DNA of 64,000 bases. Origin: Fulvivirga imtechensis AK7. Its GTDB lineage: Bacteria > Bacteroidota > Bacteroidia > Cytophagales > Cyclobacteriaceae. The stretch's first letter is position 1, and each line of letters opens with the position of its first letter. This document shows, in pieces, positions 17,944 to 25,513 of this stretch. Under the pieces are notes generated by a model. The model ran no database searches. It was not told the DNA's origin and saw nothing but the letters and a program-made list of their open reading frames with translations. A program made the position numbers and the translations under genes. The stretch lies in NCBI RefSeq assembly GCF_000331535.1, contig NZ_AMZN01000066.1, positions 37,290 through 101,289 on the forward strand, in the 5' to 3' direction.

Positions 17944-17996
17944 AGACGGGAAGTTTATCTTAGTTTTAAGGTAAGTTTCCCGTCTTTTGTTTTTTT
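17944..17996 (+). terminator. Strong intrinsic terminator
   Basis: AGACGGGAA at 17944-17952 pairs with TTTCCCGTCT ending at 17985. The stem extends through GU and near-matches around an AGTTTT loop and is followed by TTTTGTTTTTTT. No plus-strand gene precedes it within 2 kb, so it may end a non-coding RNA. Confidence 0.65.
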
Positions 17997-18359
17997 ATGT
18001 TTTGAGATATGAGATTTGAGACGTGAGATATGAGATTGAGAAAGGGAACAGGTGAGAAAATTCGGATTTAAAACTATAATTTACGAATTAAGCGAAAAAA
18101 GTTGGGGACCTGGAATATTCAAAAGATTGATCTGCTTTACACTATCATCTAATTTTTCAAGGAAACCACTGTTTATCAATAACATTTACACCATCTCCCC
18201 AAAATATTGCTTGCCCCAATTACCACGTCATCCTGAAAATTTCGGAGAGGAACGGAGAAAATATTCAGGATCTTCCTGAACAGAAGCAAAGCCAGAACTC
18301 ATGCGGGCGCCACGGATCGAAGAGTTGATCTTCCGTCTTCCGCCTTCCAACTTAAACCG

Positions 18360-18367
18360 TATCTTTG
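18360..18367 (+). promoter_or_regulatory. -7 element TATCTTTG
   Basis: Perfect match to the Bacteroidota -7 consensus TAnnTTTG. It ends 5 nt before the ATG of the thioesterase gene, so transcription would begin at or next to the start codon (a leaderless or near-leaderless mRNA). No clear -33 TTG. Confidence 0.4.
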
Positions 18368-18372
18368 CCGGC

Positions 18373-18816
18373 ATGGATATCTTCAACTCATTCACTTTTA
18401 GGCAGGAGCTTCAGGTACGCTGGATGGACCTCGATCCTTTGGCACATGTTAACAACTCGATCTACATACAATATTTTGAACTAGGCAGGGGAAAATATAT
18501 GTCTGCCGCCAGCTCCACGTGGGACTGGCATAAAAATATGTTCCTGATCGCAAGCATTACCTGCGACTATAAAAGAGAGCTTAAGCTCACTGACCACAAC
18601 CCAGCCGTATGGGTGCGCACTTTGCGCTTCGGAGCTAAAAGTTTTGAACTGGAATACCTCATCTGTTCTGAAAAACAGGGTGAAACTATTCTTCATGCCC
18701 AGGGCAGAAGCACTCAGGTAATGTTCGACATGAAAGAAAGAAGTACCTTTCAAATTCCTGAGTGGCTGAGAAATGAGATCACCGCTTATGAGAAATCAGG
18801 TAGTATTTTATTGTAG
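18373..18816 (+). CDS. Acyl-CoA thioesterase, hot-dog fold (YbgC/4HBT type)
   Basis: 147 residues forming one hot-dog domain that hydrolyses acyl-CoA thioesters. The helix-start motif WMDLDPLAHVNNSIYIQYFE corresponds to the YbgC/4HBT active-site region, with an Asp in place for catalysis and Asn-Asn before the central helix. The remainder alternates beta strands (LRFGAKSFELEYLI, ILHAQGRSTQVMFD). The frame is open further upstream, but ATG 18373 is where family similarity begins and where the promoter element points. It is monocistronic. Confidence 0.85.
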   Translation: MDIFNSFTFRQELQVRWMDLDPLAHVNNSIYIQYFELGRGKYMSAASSTWDWHKNMFLIASITCDYKRELKLTDHNPAVWVRTLRFGAKSFELEYLICSEKQGETILHAQGRSTQVMFDMKERSTFQIPEWLRNEITAYEKSGSILL

Positions 18817-19104
18817 GGAATGCTGATCTGCCGCTGATAAAATATTGGCTATATAGTGTCTCTAAGAAAACGCCTGCGTTGCGCTTGCCTCAAAAATGCT
18901 CTTCCCGACAACTGTAACAACTGTACGGAACTATCGCTTTTTTGGGAATTCATCCCGATCTTTGGCGGGAACGTTTTCCTAAAGCCGCTTAGAGTTTTCT
19001 TACAAGCACTATGTAACTGTGACATCCTGTAGTTTGCAAAACTTAGCGAAAACAGCACCGTTTAAAACAGAATAGCAATTTAAATTTTAGGAAATTAAAA
19101 AATC

Positions 19105-19685
19105 ATGTCTCTGGAAAACCTCTCAAAACAACTGGCCTTCATTAAAGAGATCGATAAGCTCAAGTACATTCAGCGCAAAACAAGGCTGTTCAATAGTGAC
19201 CGCAATGAAAATGATGCCGAACATAGCTGGCATCTGGCGGTAATGGCCCTTGTGCTGGTTGAGCATTCCAATGAGAAGATCGACCTGCTGAGGGTTTTGA
19301 AAATGGTACTGATCCATGACATTGTGGAAATAGATGCCGGAGATACTTTCCTGTATGACGCCAAGAGAGATGCTGGCAACGAAGAAGCAGAGCGTGAGGC
19401 TGCCAGAAGAATATTTGGCATGTTACCCAAAGAACAGGCCGAAGAGTTGATAGCGATCTGGGAAGAGTTCGAAGAGGGGAAACCAAAGAAGCTAAATTTG
19501 CTCATTCCCTTGACAGGCTCGAACCAGTGCTGCAAAACGATTCCAACCAGGGAGGTACCTGGGCCGAGTATAATGTGCCTCGTGAAAAAGTGATCAGCAA
19601 AGTATGCGTGATGGAGAAGGGGTCTGCCAGGTTGTGGAGCCACGCTGAGGGGTTAATCGCGAATTTTTACATCGACAAAGAATAG
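19105..19685 (+). pseudogene. HD-domain hydrolase (YfbR-like) with a frameshift
   Basis: The first frame encodes an HD-family phosphohydrolase: NENDAEHSWHLAVMALVL and LIHDIVEIDAGDTF supply the metal-binding His and His-Asp pair. After about residue 127 (FEEGKPKKLN...) the sequence stops making sense. In the -1 frame, however, it continues as AKFAHSLDRLEPVLQNDSNQ...TWAEYNV...MEKGSARLWSHAEGLI to TAG 19685, which is the expected C-terminal half. The break lies in GGGGAAACC (19476-19484), where one missing base restores the frame. It may be a true mutation or a homopolymer sequencing error. Family members act on deoxynucleotide monophosphates. Confidence 0.8.
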
Positions 19686-19803
19686 TGCGCTCCGGAGAAA
19701 AAGGCCTCACATCCTGACATCAATCATTATCCCAATAGACTATCATCATTGAAGCCTTAAGGCGTTGACTGGTAGCTTTACCAATAAAAGAAGCTCAAAA
19801 TTG

Positions 19804-20322
19804 ATGGTGGTCATCTACATACTATTGATACTGATCCTTGGCCTACTGCTGTGGGTCGTATTCGTGCCGGTTTATGTTAGGATAGACACTGCCATTGACC
19901 AATATGAGTTAAGTCAGGCGGGAACTATACGGATGTTGCTGCACCCTGGAGAGACACCATGGTGGAGTGTGCGGGTGTTTGGTTTTTTGGTGCCATACAA
20001 ACGAAGCGAAAGCGAAAAGACAGAGCCGGAGAAAAGTATCCCTCCAAAAAAGAAAAAGTCGAAGTTCAAAAGATCTGCAGCAGCGTGGAAGTATATGATC
20101 AGGGGAATATTTCGTAACATAACCCTGAAACGCTTTACCTGCACGGTAGATGTGAATAATGTGGTGCTTAACGCGCAACTGGTGCCGGTGCTTATGCTGG
20201 TTAACCGAGGCCCGGTCAGCATTACTACTAACCTATGCGGACAATATTACCTTCACATGGAGGTTAAAGCTCAGCTCAACAAGCTGATTTGGACATTTAT
20301 ACGATTCTTAACTAAAAAATAA
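19804..20322 (+). CDS. DUF2953/YtfI-like membrane protein
   Basis: 172 residues: an N-terminal membrane helix (MVVIYILLILILGLLLWVVFVPVYV), a beta-rich stretch, a Lys/Pro-rich linker (about residues 70-87), and a C-terminal domain with VDVNNVVLNAQLVPVLMLVN. The architecture and the YtfJ/GerW-type gene 5 nt downstream match the ytfI-ytfJ pair known from Bacillus. I assign DUF2953-like on that combination, since sequence alone is weak. The frame opens at TTG 19765, but ATG 19804 places the helix at the N-terminus. Confidence 0.6.
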   Translation: MVVIYILLILILGLLLWVVFVPVYVRIDTAIDQYELSQAGTIRMLLHPGETPWWSVRVFGFLVPYKRSESEKTEPEKSIPPKKKKSKFKRSAAAWKYMIRGIFRNITLKRFTCTVDVNNVVLNAQLVPVLMLVNRGPVSITTNLCGQYYLHMEVKAQLNKLIWTFIRFLTKK

Positions 20323-20327
20323 AAACC

Positions 20328-20696
20328 ATGGAGATGAATTTTGAAACTTTATTAGAGCGCCTCACTGACTTTATTCAGAAAGAGGTAAAAACAGAAACAG
20401 TAATCGGGGAACCCTTTAAGTTGGGTGAGTTCACTTGCGTACCTGTGGTGAAAGTTGGTATAGGTTTTGGCAGTGGAGGAGGTCACGGAGATTCAACAAA
20501 AACAGGTAAAGGAGAAGGTGGAGGAGCCGGTGGTGGTATAGGTATTGACCCCATTGGCTTCCTTGTTACTAAAGAAAATGAAATATCATTTATAAACACG
20601 CATCAAAGCAAATCTATAGCCGGTATTTTTGAAAAGGTGCCTGATCTTATAGAGAAGCTGACGAAGAGGAAAGAGAAGGAGAAAGCCACTGCTTGA
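20328..20696 (+). CDS. GerW/YtfJ-family protein
   Basis: 122 residues. It has the YtfJ pattern: an N-terminal amphipathic helix, then KTETVIGEPFKLGEFTCVPVVKVGIGFGSGGG, a glycine-rich loop (GGGAGGGIGIDPIGFLV), and a C-terminal charged helix. In Bacillus the homologue is a forespore protein needed for germination, yet relatives exist in non-sporulators, where the role is unknown. It is coupled to the YtfI-like gene upstream (5-nt gap). No signal peptide, so cytoplasmic and possibly membrane-associated through its partner. Confidence 0.85.
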   Translation: MEMNFETLLERLTDFIQKEVKTETVIGEPFKLGEFTCVPVVKVGIGFGSGGGHGDSTKTGKGEGGGAGGGIGIDPIGFLVTKENEISFINTHQSKSIAGIFEKVPDLIEKLTKRKEKEKATA

Positions 20697-20730
20697 GCAG
20701 CGACCAATTTTAAGCCTTGTAAAACAAAAA

Positions 20731-20750
20731 ACCTCTGATCTCTCAGAGGT
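20731..20750 (-). terminator. Terminator downstream of tRNA-Leu
   Basis: ACCTCTGA (20731-20738) pairs with TCAGAGGT (20743-20750) around TCTC. On the minus strand it is followed by TTTTTTGTTTT, ending the tRNA transcript. It may also work for the YtfJ-like gene on the plus strand, where TTTT follows. Confidence 0.8.
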
Positions 20751-20756
20751 TTTAAG

Positions 20757-20841
20757 TACCCGGGGCGGGACTTGAACCCGCACGGCCGCAATGGCCACAG
20801 GATTTTAAGTCCTGCGTGTCTACCAATTCCACCACCCGGGC
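20757..20841 (-). tRNA. tRNA-Leu (anticodon TAA)
   Basis: An 85-nt cloverleaf with a long variable arm. The acceptor GCCCGGG pairs with CCCGGGT, the anticodon stem-loop is CAGGA-CTTAAAA-TCCTG, and the T-arm is GCGGGTTCAAGTCCCGC. CCA is not encoded. It is followed by an intrinsic terminator at 20731-20750. Confidence 0.96.
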
Positions 20842-20880
20842 CTGGACTACTATGTAGTCAAAAAGGCATCTAAAAATAAA

Positions 20881-20908
20881 GCCTGCTTAATGCAGGCGAT
20901 TTTTTTCG
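20881..20908. terminator. Bidirectional hairpin between the two tRNA genes
   Basis: GCCTGC-TTAAT-GCAGGC (20881-20897), with GATTTTTTT on the plus strand and TTTATTTT on the minus strand. It probably terminates the tRNA-Gly transcript before tRNA-Leu. Confidence 0.7.
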
Positions 20909-20928
20909 TTCTCCGTTTGAGAATCTTG

Positions 20929-21001
20929 AGCGAGAAACGGGGTTCGAACCCGCGACCTCAACCTTGGCAAGGTTGCGCTCTACCAGCTGAGCTATTCTCG
21001 C
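20929..21001 (-). tRNA. tRNA-Gly (anticodon GCC)
   Basis: A 73-nt cloverleaf. The acceptor GCGAGAA pairs with TTCTCGC, the D-arm is GCTCAGCTGGTAGAGC, the anticodon stem-loop is CAACC-TTGCCAA-GGTTG (GCC), and the T-loop is TTCGAAC. Discriminator T, no encoded CCA. Confidence 0.96.
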
Positions 21002-21259
21002 TTTTGTGTTTCTTGGTCAGTTACCTTTCCAAGTGGACTGCAAATTTAAGTAAGGGAATTTAATTTGCAACGCCTTTTTTGGAAAAAAATTAATTTTTTC
21101 CTGAGGTCATAAAAGTAGCAAAGGGATAAAAAATAAAGCCTTAATGTGCCTTGCAGCACTGTTCCAATTTTCTGCTATGGGGTTTCTTATCTGTCATTCC
21201 CCTGACATACCACATTTAAATAGCTCGTAAAACTTAAACATGCCCATGTTCTGTCCGTT

Positions 21260-21267
21260 TATATTTG
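21260..21267 (+). promoter_or_regulatory. -7 element TATATTTG of the arsenosugar operon
   Basis: Perfect TAnnTTTG match 37 nt before the first ATG of the operon, giving an estimated leader of about 30 nt. No clear -33 TTG at the expected spacing and no obvious ArsR-type dyad. Confidence 0.4.
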
Positions 21268-21304
21268 TACATTAACATCCGACTTATTACAAACATATAC
21301 TGTT

Positions 21305-21640
21305 ATGCAAAAGACTTACTACGACCCGGCAGACCTGAAAAAATTTGGAGATGTGGCTGAATTTCAGCCCGAGCTGGCGAAAAAATTTTTCGATTATTAT
21401 GGTGATGTCTTTAAAGAGGGAGCCCTTACTGCAAGAGAGAAATCTTTGATTGCCCTTGCAGTATCACACGCCATTCAGTGTCCATATTGCATAGACGCAT
21501 ATACTTCCGACTCGTTAGAAAAAGGGGCTACAGAACAACAAATGATGGAGGCTGTTCATGTGACCACCGCCATTCGTGGGGGGGCATCACTGGTCCATGG
21601 TGTTCAGATGATGAACAAAGTAAAAAAACTTTCAATGTAG
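21305..21640 (+). CDS. AhpD-like peroxidase-family protein of the arsenosugar operon
   Basis: 111 residues of the carboxymuconolactone decarboxylase/AhpD fold. The signature helix region is REKSLIALAVSHAIQCPYCIDAYT, with the CPYC pair that is redox-active in AhpD and a downstream His in AVHVTTAIRGGASLVHG. This short form is typically found next to ArsS radical SAM genes, and here it ends 18 nt before arsS. Its chemical role in that pathway is not established; a redox or thiol-handling step for trivalent arsenic would be reasonable inference. Confidence 0.88.
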   Translation: MQKTYYDPADLKKFGDVAEFQPELAKKFFDYYGDVFKEGALTAREKSLIALAVSHAIQCPYCIDAYTSDSLEKGATEQQMMEAVHVTTAIRGGASLVHGVQMMNKVKKLSM

Positions 21641-21658
21641 ATTTAGAACGCTCTCTGA

Positions 21659-22714
21659 ATGATCAAATCATTAAAAGCACAGCATCACAATCTTTCAGAC
21701 ACCACTACCCAACTGAAAATATTGTCTAATGGTATTTTCGGAGAGGGAAGGCTGCCCACTTTCAGAAAGAAAATTGAGCCGCTCAATGAATTTCCTTTGA
21801 AACCGGCAGAGATTGAAATATTTCAGGTCAATGTAGGCTACATGTGTAATCAGGTATGCAAGCATTGCCATGTGGATGCCGGTCCCGATCGCAAAGAGAT
21901 CATGACAAGGGAAACGATGCAGCTTTGCCTGGATATTATGAAGAATTCAAATATCCTTACCCTCGATCTGACCGGTGGGGCACCGGAAATGAACCCGGAC
22001 TTCAGGTGGTTTGTGGAGGAAGCCAATAAAATAGGAGTTCAGGAGATAATAGTAAGATCAAATCTAACCATAATACTGGCCAATCCGAAATACTATGACC
22101 TGCCACAGTTTTTCAGGAAAAATAATGTGAGAGTAGTTTCCTCCCTACCTTTTTATCAGCCTGATAAAACAGACCGCCAGCGCGGAGAAGGTGTGTTTGC
22201 GAAGTCTATTGAGGCCTTGAACATGCTCAACAAGATCGGCTATGGCATGCCGGGTACGGACTTAACTTTAGATTTGGTGTATAACCCGGGGGGAGCATTT
22301 CTGCCAGGCAATCAGGCTGAACTGGAAAGAGATTTTAAAAAAGAACTTAAAGGGCATTACGGTATTGAATTCAATAGCCTGTTTACTATCACCAACCTTC
22401 CTATCAGCCGGTTTCTTGAATTTCTGATAAGAACGGAGAATTATGAAGAATATATGGAGAAGCTGGTGGCATCCTTTAATCCTGCTGCCGTTAAGGGAGT
22501 AATGTGCAGAAATACGATATCCGTTGATTATGATGGTTATATGTATGATTGTGATTTCAACCAGATGCTGGGACTGAAGGTAGAAAAAACAGCCGGACAA
22601 CATATACGGGATTTTGATCTAAAGAAATTGGAAAATCGTAATATTGTTATCAGTCAGCATTGCTATGGCTGTACTGCGGGTGCAGGATCGAGCTGTCAGG
22701 GTACGGTAGCTTGA
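21659..22714 (+). CDS. arsS: Arsenosugar biosynthesis radical SAM protein ArsS
   Basis: 351 residues. The radical SAM cluster motif is CNQVCKHC (CxxxCxxC, about residues 63-70), followed by the GGAPEMN motif. The C-terminal region has MCRNTISVDYDGYMYDCDFNQ and an end of type CYGCTAGAGSSCQG, giving extra cysteines as in the ArsS family. ArsS joins a 5'-deoxyadenosyl group to dimethylarsenite, giving the adenosine-linked precursor of arsenosugars. The order AhpD-like, arsS, phosphorylase, arsM on one strand with short spacing supports the assignment. Confidence 0.93.
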   Translation: MIKSLKAQHHNLSDTTTQLKILSNGIFGEGRLPTFRKKIEPLNEFPLKPAEIEIFQVNVGYMCNQVCKHCHVDAGPDRKEIMTRETMQLCLDIMKNSNILTLDLTGGAPEMNPDFRWFVEEANKIGVQEIIVRSNLTIILANPKYYDLPQFFRKNNVRVVSSLPFYQPDKTDRQRGEGVFAKSIEALNMLNKIGYGMPGTDLTLDLVYNPGGAFLPGNQAELERDFKKELKGHYGIEFNSLFTITNLPISRFLEFLIRTENYEEYMEKLVASFNPAAVKGVMCRNTISVDYDGYMYDCDFNQMLGLKVEKTAGQHIRDFDLKKLENRNIVISQHCYGCTAGAGSSCQGTVA

Positions 22715-22747
22715 TTATATTTACATTAACATACGTTGTCTTCAATA

Positions 22748-23566
22748 ATGAACATGGATCAGATCAGGGAAACTACCACGTTTCTCCAAAGCAAAGGTTT
22801 TGTCAATCCTGAAATCGGAGTGATCCTGGGAACAGGTCTCGGCACTAACTTCATCTCGCAAATTGAAATAGAAAAGGAACTCGCATATGCCGATATACCC
22901 AACTTCCCCATAGCTACTGTTGAATTTCACAGCGGAAAGTTGGTTTACGGCAAGATATATGGTAAGCAAATCATTGCTATGCAGGGGCGATTCCATTACT
23001 ATGAAGGATATAATATGCAACAGGTCACATTTCCCGTAAGGGTAATGAAAATGCTGGGAATTAAGCAGTTGCTGATCTCTAACGCAGGGGGGAGTATGAA
23101 TACTGATTGGCAGAAAGGTGATCTGATGTTGCTTGATGACCACATTAGCCTGCAAAATAGCAACCCGCTGGTGGGGCCTAATCTTGATGAACTGGGGCCG
23201 CGCTTTCCGGATATGAGCCAACCCTATGATACGGCTATGAACAGACTGCTGGAAGAAATTGCTGCTGAAAAGCAAATTAACCTGCGAAAAGGCGTTTATG
23301 TAGCTGTGACAGGACCAAATCTTGAAACAAGAGCGGAGTACCGCTTTCTTAGGAGGATTGGCGCTGATGTAGTAGGAATGTCGACAGTGCCGGAAGTAAT
23401 TGTTGCTAACCACATGAACTTACCTTGTTGCGCCATATCTGTGCTCACTGATGATTGCGATCCGGATAACCTGCATCCGGTAAGCATTGAAGATATTATA
23501 GCCGTGGCCGGAAAGGCTGAAGCAAAACTGACCGAATTATATGTTGAGCTGATCAAGAGACTATGA
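22748..23566 (+). CDS. Purine nucleoside phosphorylase (PNP family) inside the arsenosugar operon
   Basis: 272-residue trimeric-type purine nucleoside phosphorylase. Family motifs are GVILGTGLGTN near the N-terminus, the phosphate site QGRFHYYEGY, SNAGGSMNTDWQKGDLM, VTGPNLETRAEYRFLRRIGADVVGMSTVPE and the late VLTDDCDPDNL (position of the base-recognition loop). It cleaves the N-glycosidic bond of purine nucleosides with phosphate. It overlaps arsM by 4 nt (ATGA), so it belongs to the operon and could remove adenine from the arsenic-linked adenosine. ATG 22748 was chosen over TTG 22736. Confidence 0.93.
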   Translation: MNMDQIRETTTFLQSKGFVNPEIGVILGTGLGTNFISQIEIEKELAYADIPNFPIATVEFHSGKLVYGKIYGKQIIAMQGRFHYYEGYNMQQVTFPVRVMKMLGIKQLLISNAGGSMNTDWQKGDLMLLDDHISLQNSNPLVGPNLDELGPRFPDMSQPYDTAMNRLLEEIAAEKQINLRKGVYVAVTGPNLETRAEYRFLRRIGADVVGMSTVPEVIVANHMNLPCCAISVLTDDCDPDNLHPVSIEDIIAVAGKAEAKLTELYVELIKRL

Positions 23567-24534
23567 GCGCCTATTTAGAAACCACTAAAGATATATACCG
23601 CAAGGCTGCAGAAAATCCGGACGTGGGGTTGTGCTGTACTACTACCCCTGTTTGGCAACTTCCGGAGTTAAACATCCCCAAACGGATGCTTGAAATGAAT
23701 TATGGGTGTGGCAGCACTGTGCATCCCAGAGATTTAGTGAATAACCCGTCCATACTTTATGTTGGGGTCGGTGGTGGCATGGAATTGCTGCAGTTTGCCT
23801 ATTTCAGCCGTAGAAGTGGAGGGGTGATTGGTTTGGATGTTGTGGATGAAATGCTGGAGGCCAGCCGTCAAAATTTTAAAGAGGCAGAAAGACTTAATCC
23901 ATGGTTCGAATCTTCATTTGTTGATTTAAGGAAAGGTGATGCACTTGACCTGCCTGTGGAAGATGCGTCAATAGATGTAGCTGCGCAAAACTGTCTTTTC
24001 AACATTTTCATCAAGGAAGACCTGCAAAAGGCGCTGGCAGAAATGTACAGGGTGCTAAGGCCCCATGGCCGGCTCCTACTCTCCGATCCTGTTTGCAACC
24101 AAACAATGCCTGAAAATCTTAGAAATGATGAACGTTTGAGAGCACTGTGCCTGAGCGGAGCTCTGCCTTTAAAAGAATACGTTAAAATGATCACAGATAT
24201 TGGTTTCGGCACCGTGGAGATCAGAGCCAAACGGCCTTATCGCATCCTCGACCCCAGGCATTACGATACGAAAGAAAATATTTACATCGAAAGCGTAGAA
24301 GTTTGCGCCATTAAAGATCCCATGCCGGAAGATGGTCCTTGCGTCTTTACCGGTAAAACAGCCATTTTCTATGGCAATGAGGAATACTTTGACGATCATA
24401 AAGGGCATGTGCTGATGAAAAATCAACCACTGTCCGTATGTGATAAAACAGCCGGAGCGTTGGCATCTTTGGGTAGAAATGATATTTTTATCTCCGACTC
24501 TACTTTCTTTTACGATGGCGGAGGCTGCTGCTAA
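23563..24534 (+). CDS. arsM: Arsenite methyltransferase ArsM, arsenosugar-operon type
   Basis: 323-residue SAM-dependent methyltransferase. The N-terminus has GLCCTTTPVWQ and MLEMNYGCGSTV, with Cys residues suited to bind As(III). The SAM site is VGVGGGMELLQFAYF with GLDVVDEMLE, and DVAAQNCLFNIF follows. The C-terminal extension ends in a GGGCC tail with further cysteines (CVFTGKTAIFYG). Known ArsM enzymes make mono- and dimethylarsenicals, the substrate of ArsS. The start overlaps the phosphorylase stop. A short palindrome CTAAAATTTTAG with TTTTTT follows the stop. Confidence 0.9.
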   Translation: MSAYLETTKDIYRKAAENPDVGLCCTTTPVWQLPELNIPKRMLEMNYGCGSTVHPRDLVNNPSILYVGVGGGMELLQFAYFSRRSGGVIGLDVVDEMLEASRQNFKEAERLNPWFESSFVDLRKGDALDLPVEDASIDVAAQNCLFNIFIKEDLQKALAEMYRVLRPHGRLLLSDPVCNQTMPENLRNDERLRALCLSGALPLKEYVKMITDIGFGTVEIRAKRPYRILDPRHYDTKENIYIESVEVCAIKDPMPEDGPCVFTGKTAIFYGNEEYFDDHKGHVLMKNQPLSVCDKTAGALASLGRNDIFISDSTFFYDGGGCC

Positions 24535-24550
24535 AATTTTAGTTTTTTGT
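24531..24550 (+). terminator. Weak terminator after arsM
   Basis: CTAAAATTTTAG followed by TTTTTTG, including the arsM stop codon. AT-only stem, so weak. Confidence 0.4.
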
Positions 24551-24564
24551 CTGTAGGCTTGAGT

Positions 24565-24622
24565 AAAGTGAAACTGAAAACTGAAAACTGAAAACTGAAA
24601 ACTGAGAACTGAGAACTAAGAA
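24565..24622. repeat. Short tandem repeat (ACTGAAA)n
   Basis: AAACTGAAAACTGAAAACTG units about 7 nt long, drifting into GAGAACTGAGAACTAAG, placed directly before the aldo/keto reductase start. One of several short-period intergenic repeats in the window. Confidence 0.7.
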
Positions 24623-24626
24623 ACTG

Positions 24627-25508
24627 ATGATGTTAAAATCCATTTCGGGATCCCCTTTGAAGCTTACTCCTATCGTATTAGGCAAGTGGCATATTCATGA
24701 ACTATCAAAGCGTGAGCTTGAGACGCTGATCAATGCCGCTTTAGAGGTAGGCATCACCAGCTTCGATCATGCTGATATTTACGGAGGGTATACCTGTGAG
24801 GAAGCCTTTGGAAACTGGCTGGCGACCAATTCAGACCAAAGAGATGGCATCAGACTTATATCAAAATGCGGCATCAGGTTAGTAAATGAGCAACGGCCGG
24901 ACCACCGTGTGAAGCATTATGACACTTCAGAGGCCCATATCATTGCTTCCGCGGAGCGATCCTTAAAGAACCTCAAAACCGATTATCTGGACCTCCTTTT
25001 AATCCACCGTCCTGATCCTCTGATGAATCCTGAAGAGGTGGCATCAGCTTTCAGCAAGCTCAAGGAAGATGGGAAAGTGCTTAATTTTGGTGTTTCAAAC
25101 TTTACAACCAGCCAGTTCTCTTTGCTTTCAAAGTATTCTGATGAGCCCGTCATTACCAATCAGGTAGAGCTTTCCATTTTCAGGAGCGAGGCTATGTTTG
25201 ATGGTTCGTTGGATTACATGATGGAACGCGGCATTAACCCAATGGCCTGGTCACCCGTGGGTGGCCGAAAGAATATTGGACTGGCGCTGAAGAATGATGA
25301 GGTGCTGAAAATGGCAGCCAAATATAATCTGGAGGTAGGTAATTTACTTCTGGCGTGGCTCCTGAAACACCCCGCAGGTATCGTTCCCGTCATAGGCACT
25401 ATGAATCCGGAGAGAGTGCGATCTTCGGTCACAGCCCTGCAAGTAGATTTCGATCGCCAGGACTGGTTTCACCTGCTCAAGGTCATCAGGACATATGATG
25501 TCCCTTAA
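24627..25508 (+). CDS. Aldo/keto reductase (YdhF-like)
   Basis: NADP-dependent oxidoreductase with a TIM barrel, 293 residues. The catalytic tetrad is readable: Asp and Tyr in FDHADIYGGY, Lys in LISKCG, His in LLLIHRPDP. The cofactor region is WSPVGG and PVIGTMNPERVRSS. It closely follows the E. coli YdhF pattern. Native substrate unknown. It lies 92 nt after arsM behind a tandem repeat, so co-transcription with the arsenic genes is uncertain. Confidence 0.92.
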   Translation: MMLKSISGSPLKLTPIVLGKWHIHELSKRELETLINAALEVGITSFDHADIYGGYTCEEAFGNWLATNSDQRDGIRLISKCGIRLVNEQRPDHRVKHYDTSEAHIIASAERSLKNLKTDYLDLLLIHRPDPLMNPEEVASAFSKLKEDGKVLNFGVSNFTTSQFSLLSKYSDEPVITNQVELSIFRSEAMFDGSLDYMMERGINPMAWSPVGGRKNIGLALKNDEVLKMAAKYNLEVGNLLLAWLLKHPAGIVPVIGTMNPERVRSSVTALQVDFDRQDWFHLLKVIRTYDVP

Positions 25509-25513
25509 CCACC

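Larger units (their letters stand above)
17612..18372. other. Long intergenic region
   Basis: No protein gene was accepted in this stretch. It holds a strong plus-strand terminator at 17944-17996 with no coding gene in front of it, a short-period repeat (GAGATATGAGATTTGAGACGTGAGATATGAG) at about 18004-18034, and the promoter of the thioesterase gene. A 75-codon frame at 18052-18279 has no recognisable features. Confidence 0.4.

Noticed and set aside
18052..18279. 75-codon plus-strand frame in the long gap before the thioesterase gene
   Set aside because: No family features; it starts in short-period repeat sequence and has no supporting context.
19471..19490. Programmed -1 frameshift in the HD hydrolase
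   Set aside because: GGGAAAC is a classic slippery heptamer, but here it is not in the required phase (codons read GGG AAA), so simple mutation or sequencing error is preferred.
22742..23413. Long minus-strand frame (223 codons) opposite the phosphorylase gene
   Set aside because: Codon-shadow of the well-conserved phosphorylase; no recognisable domain.
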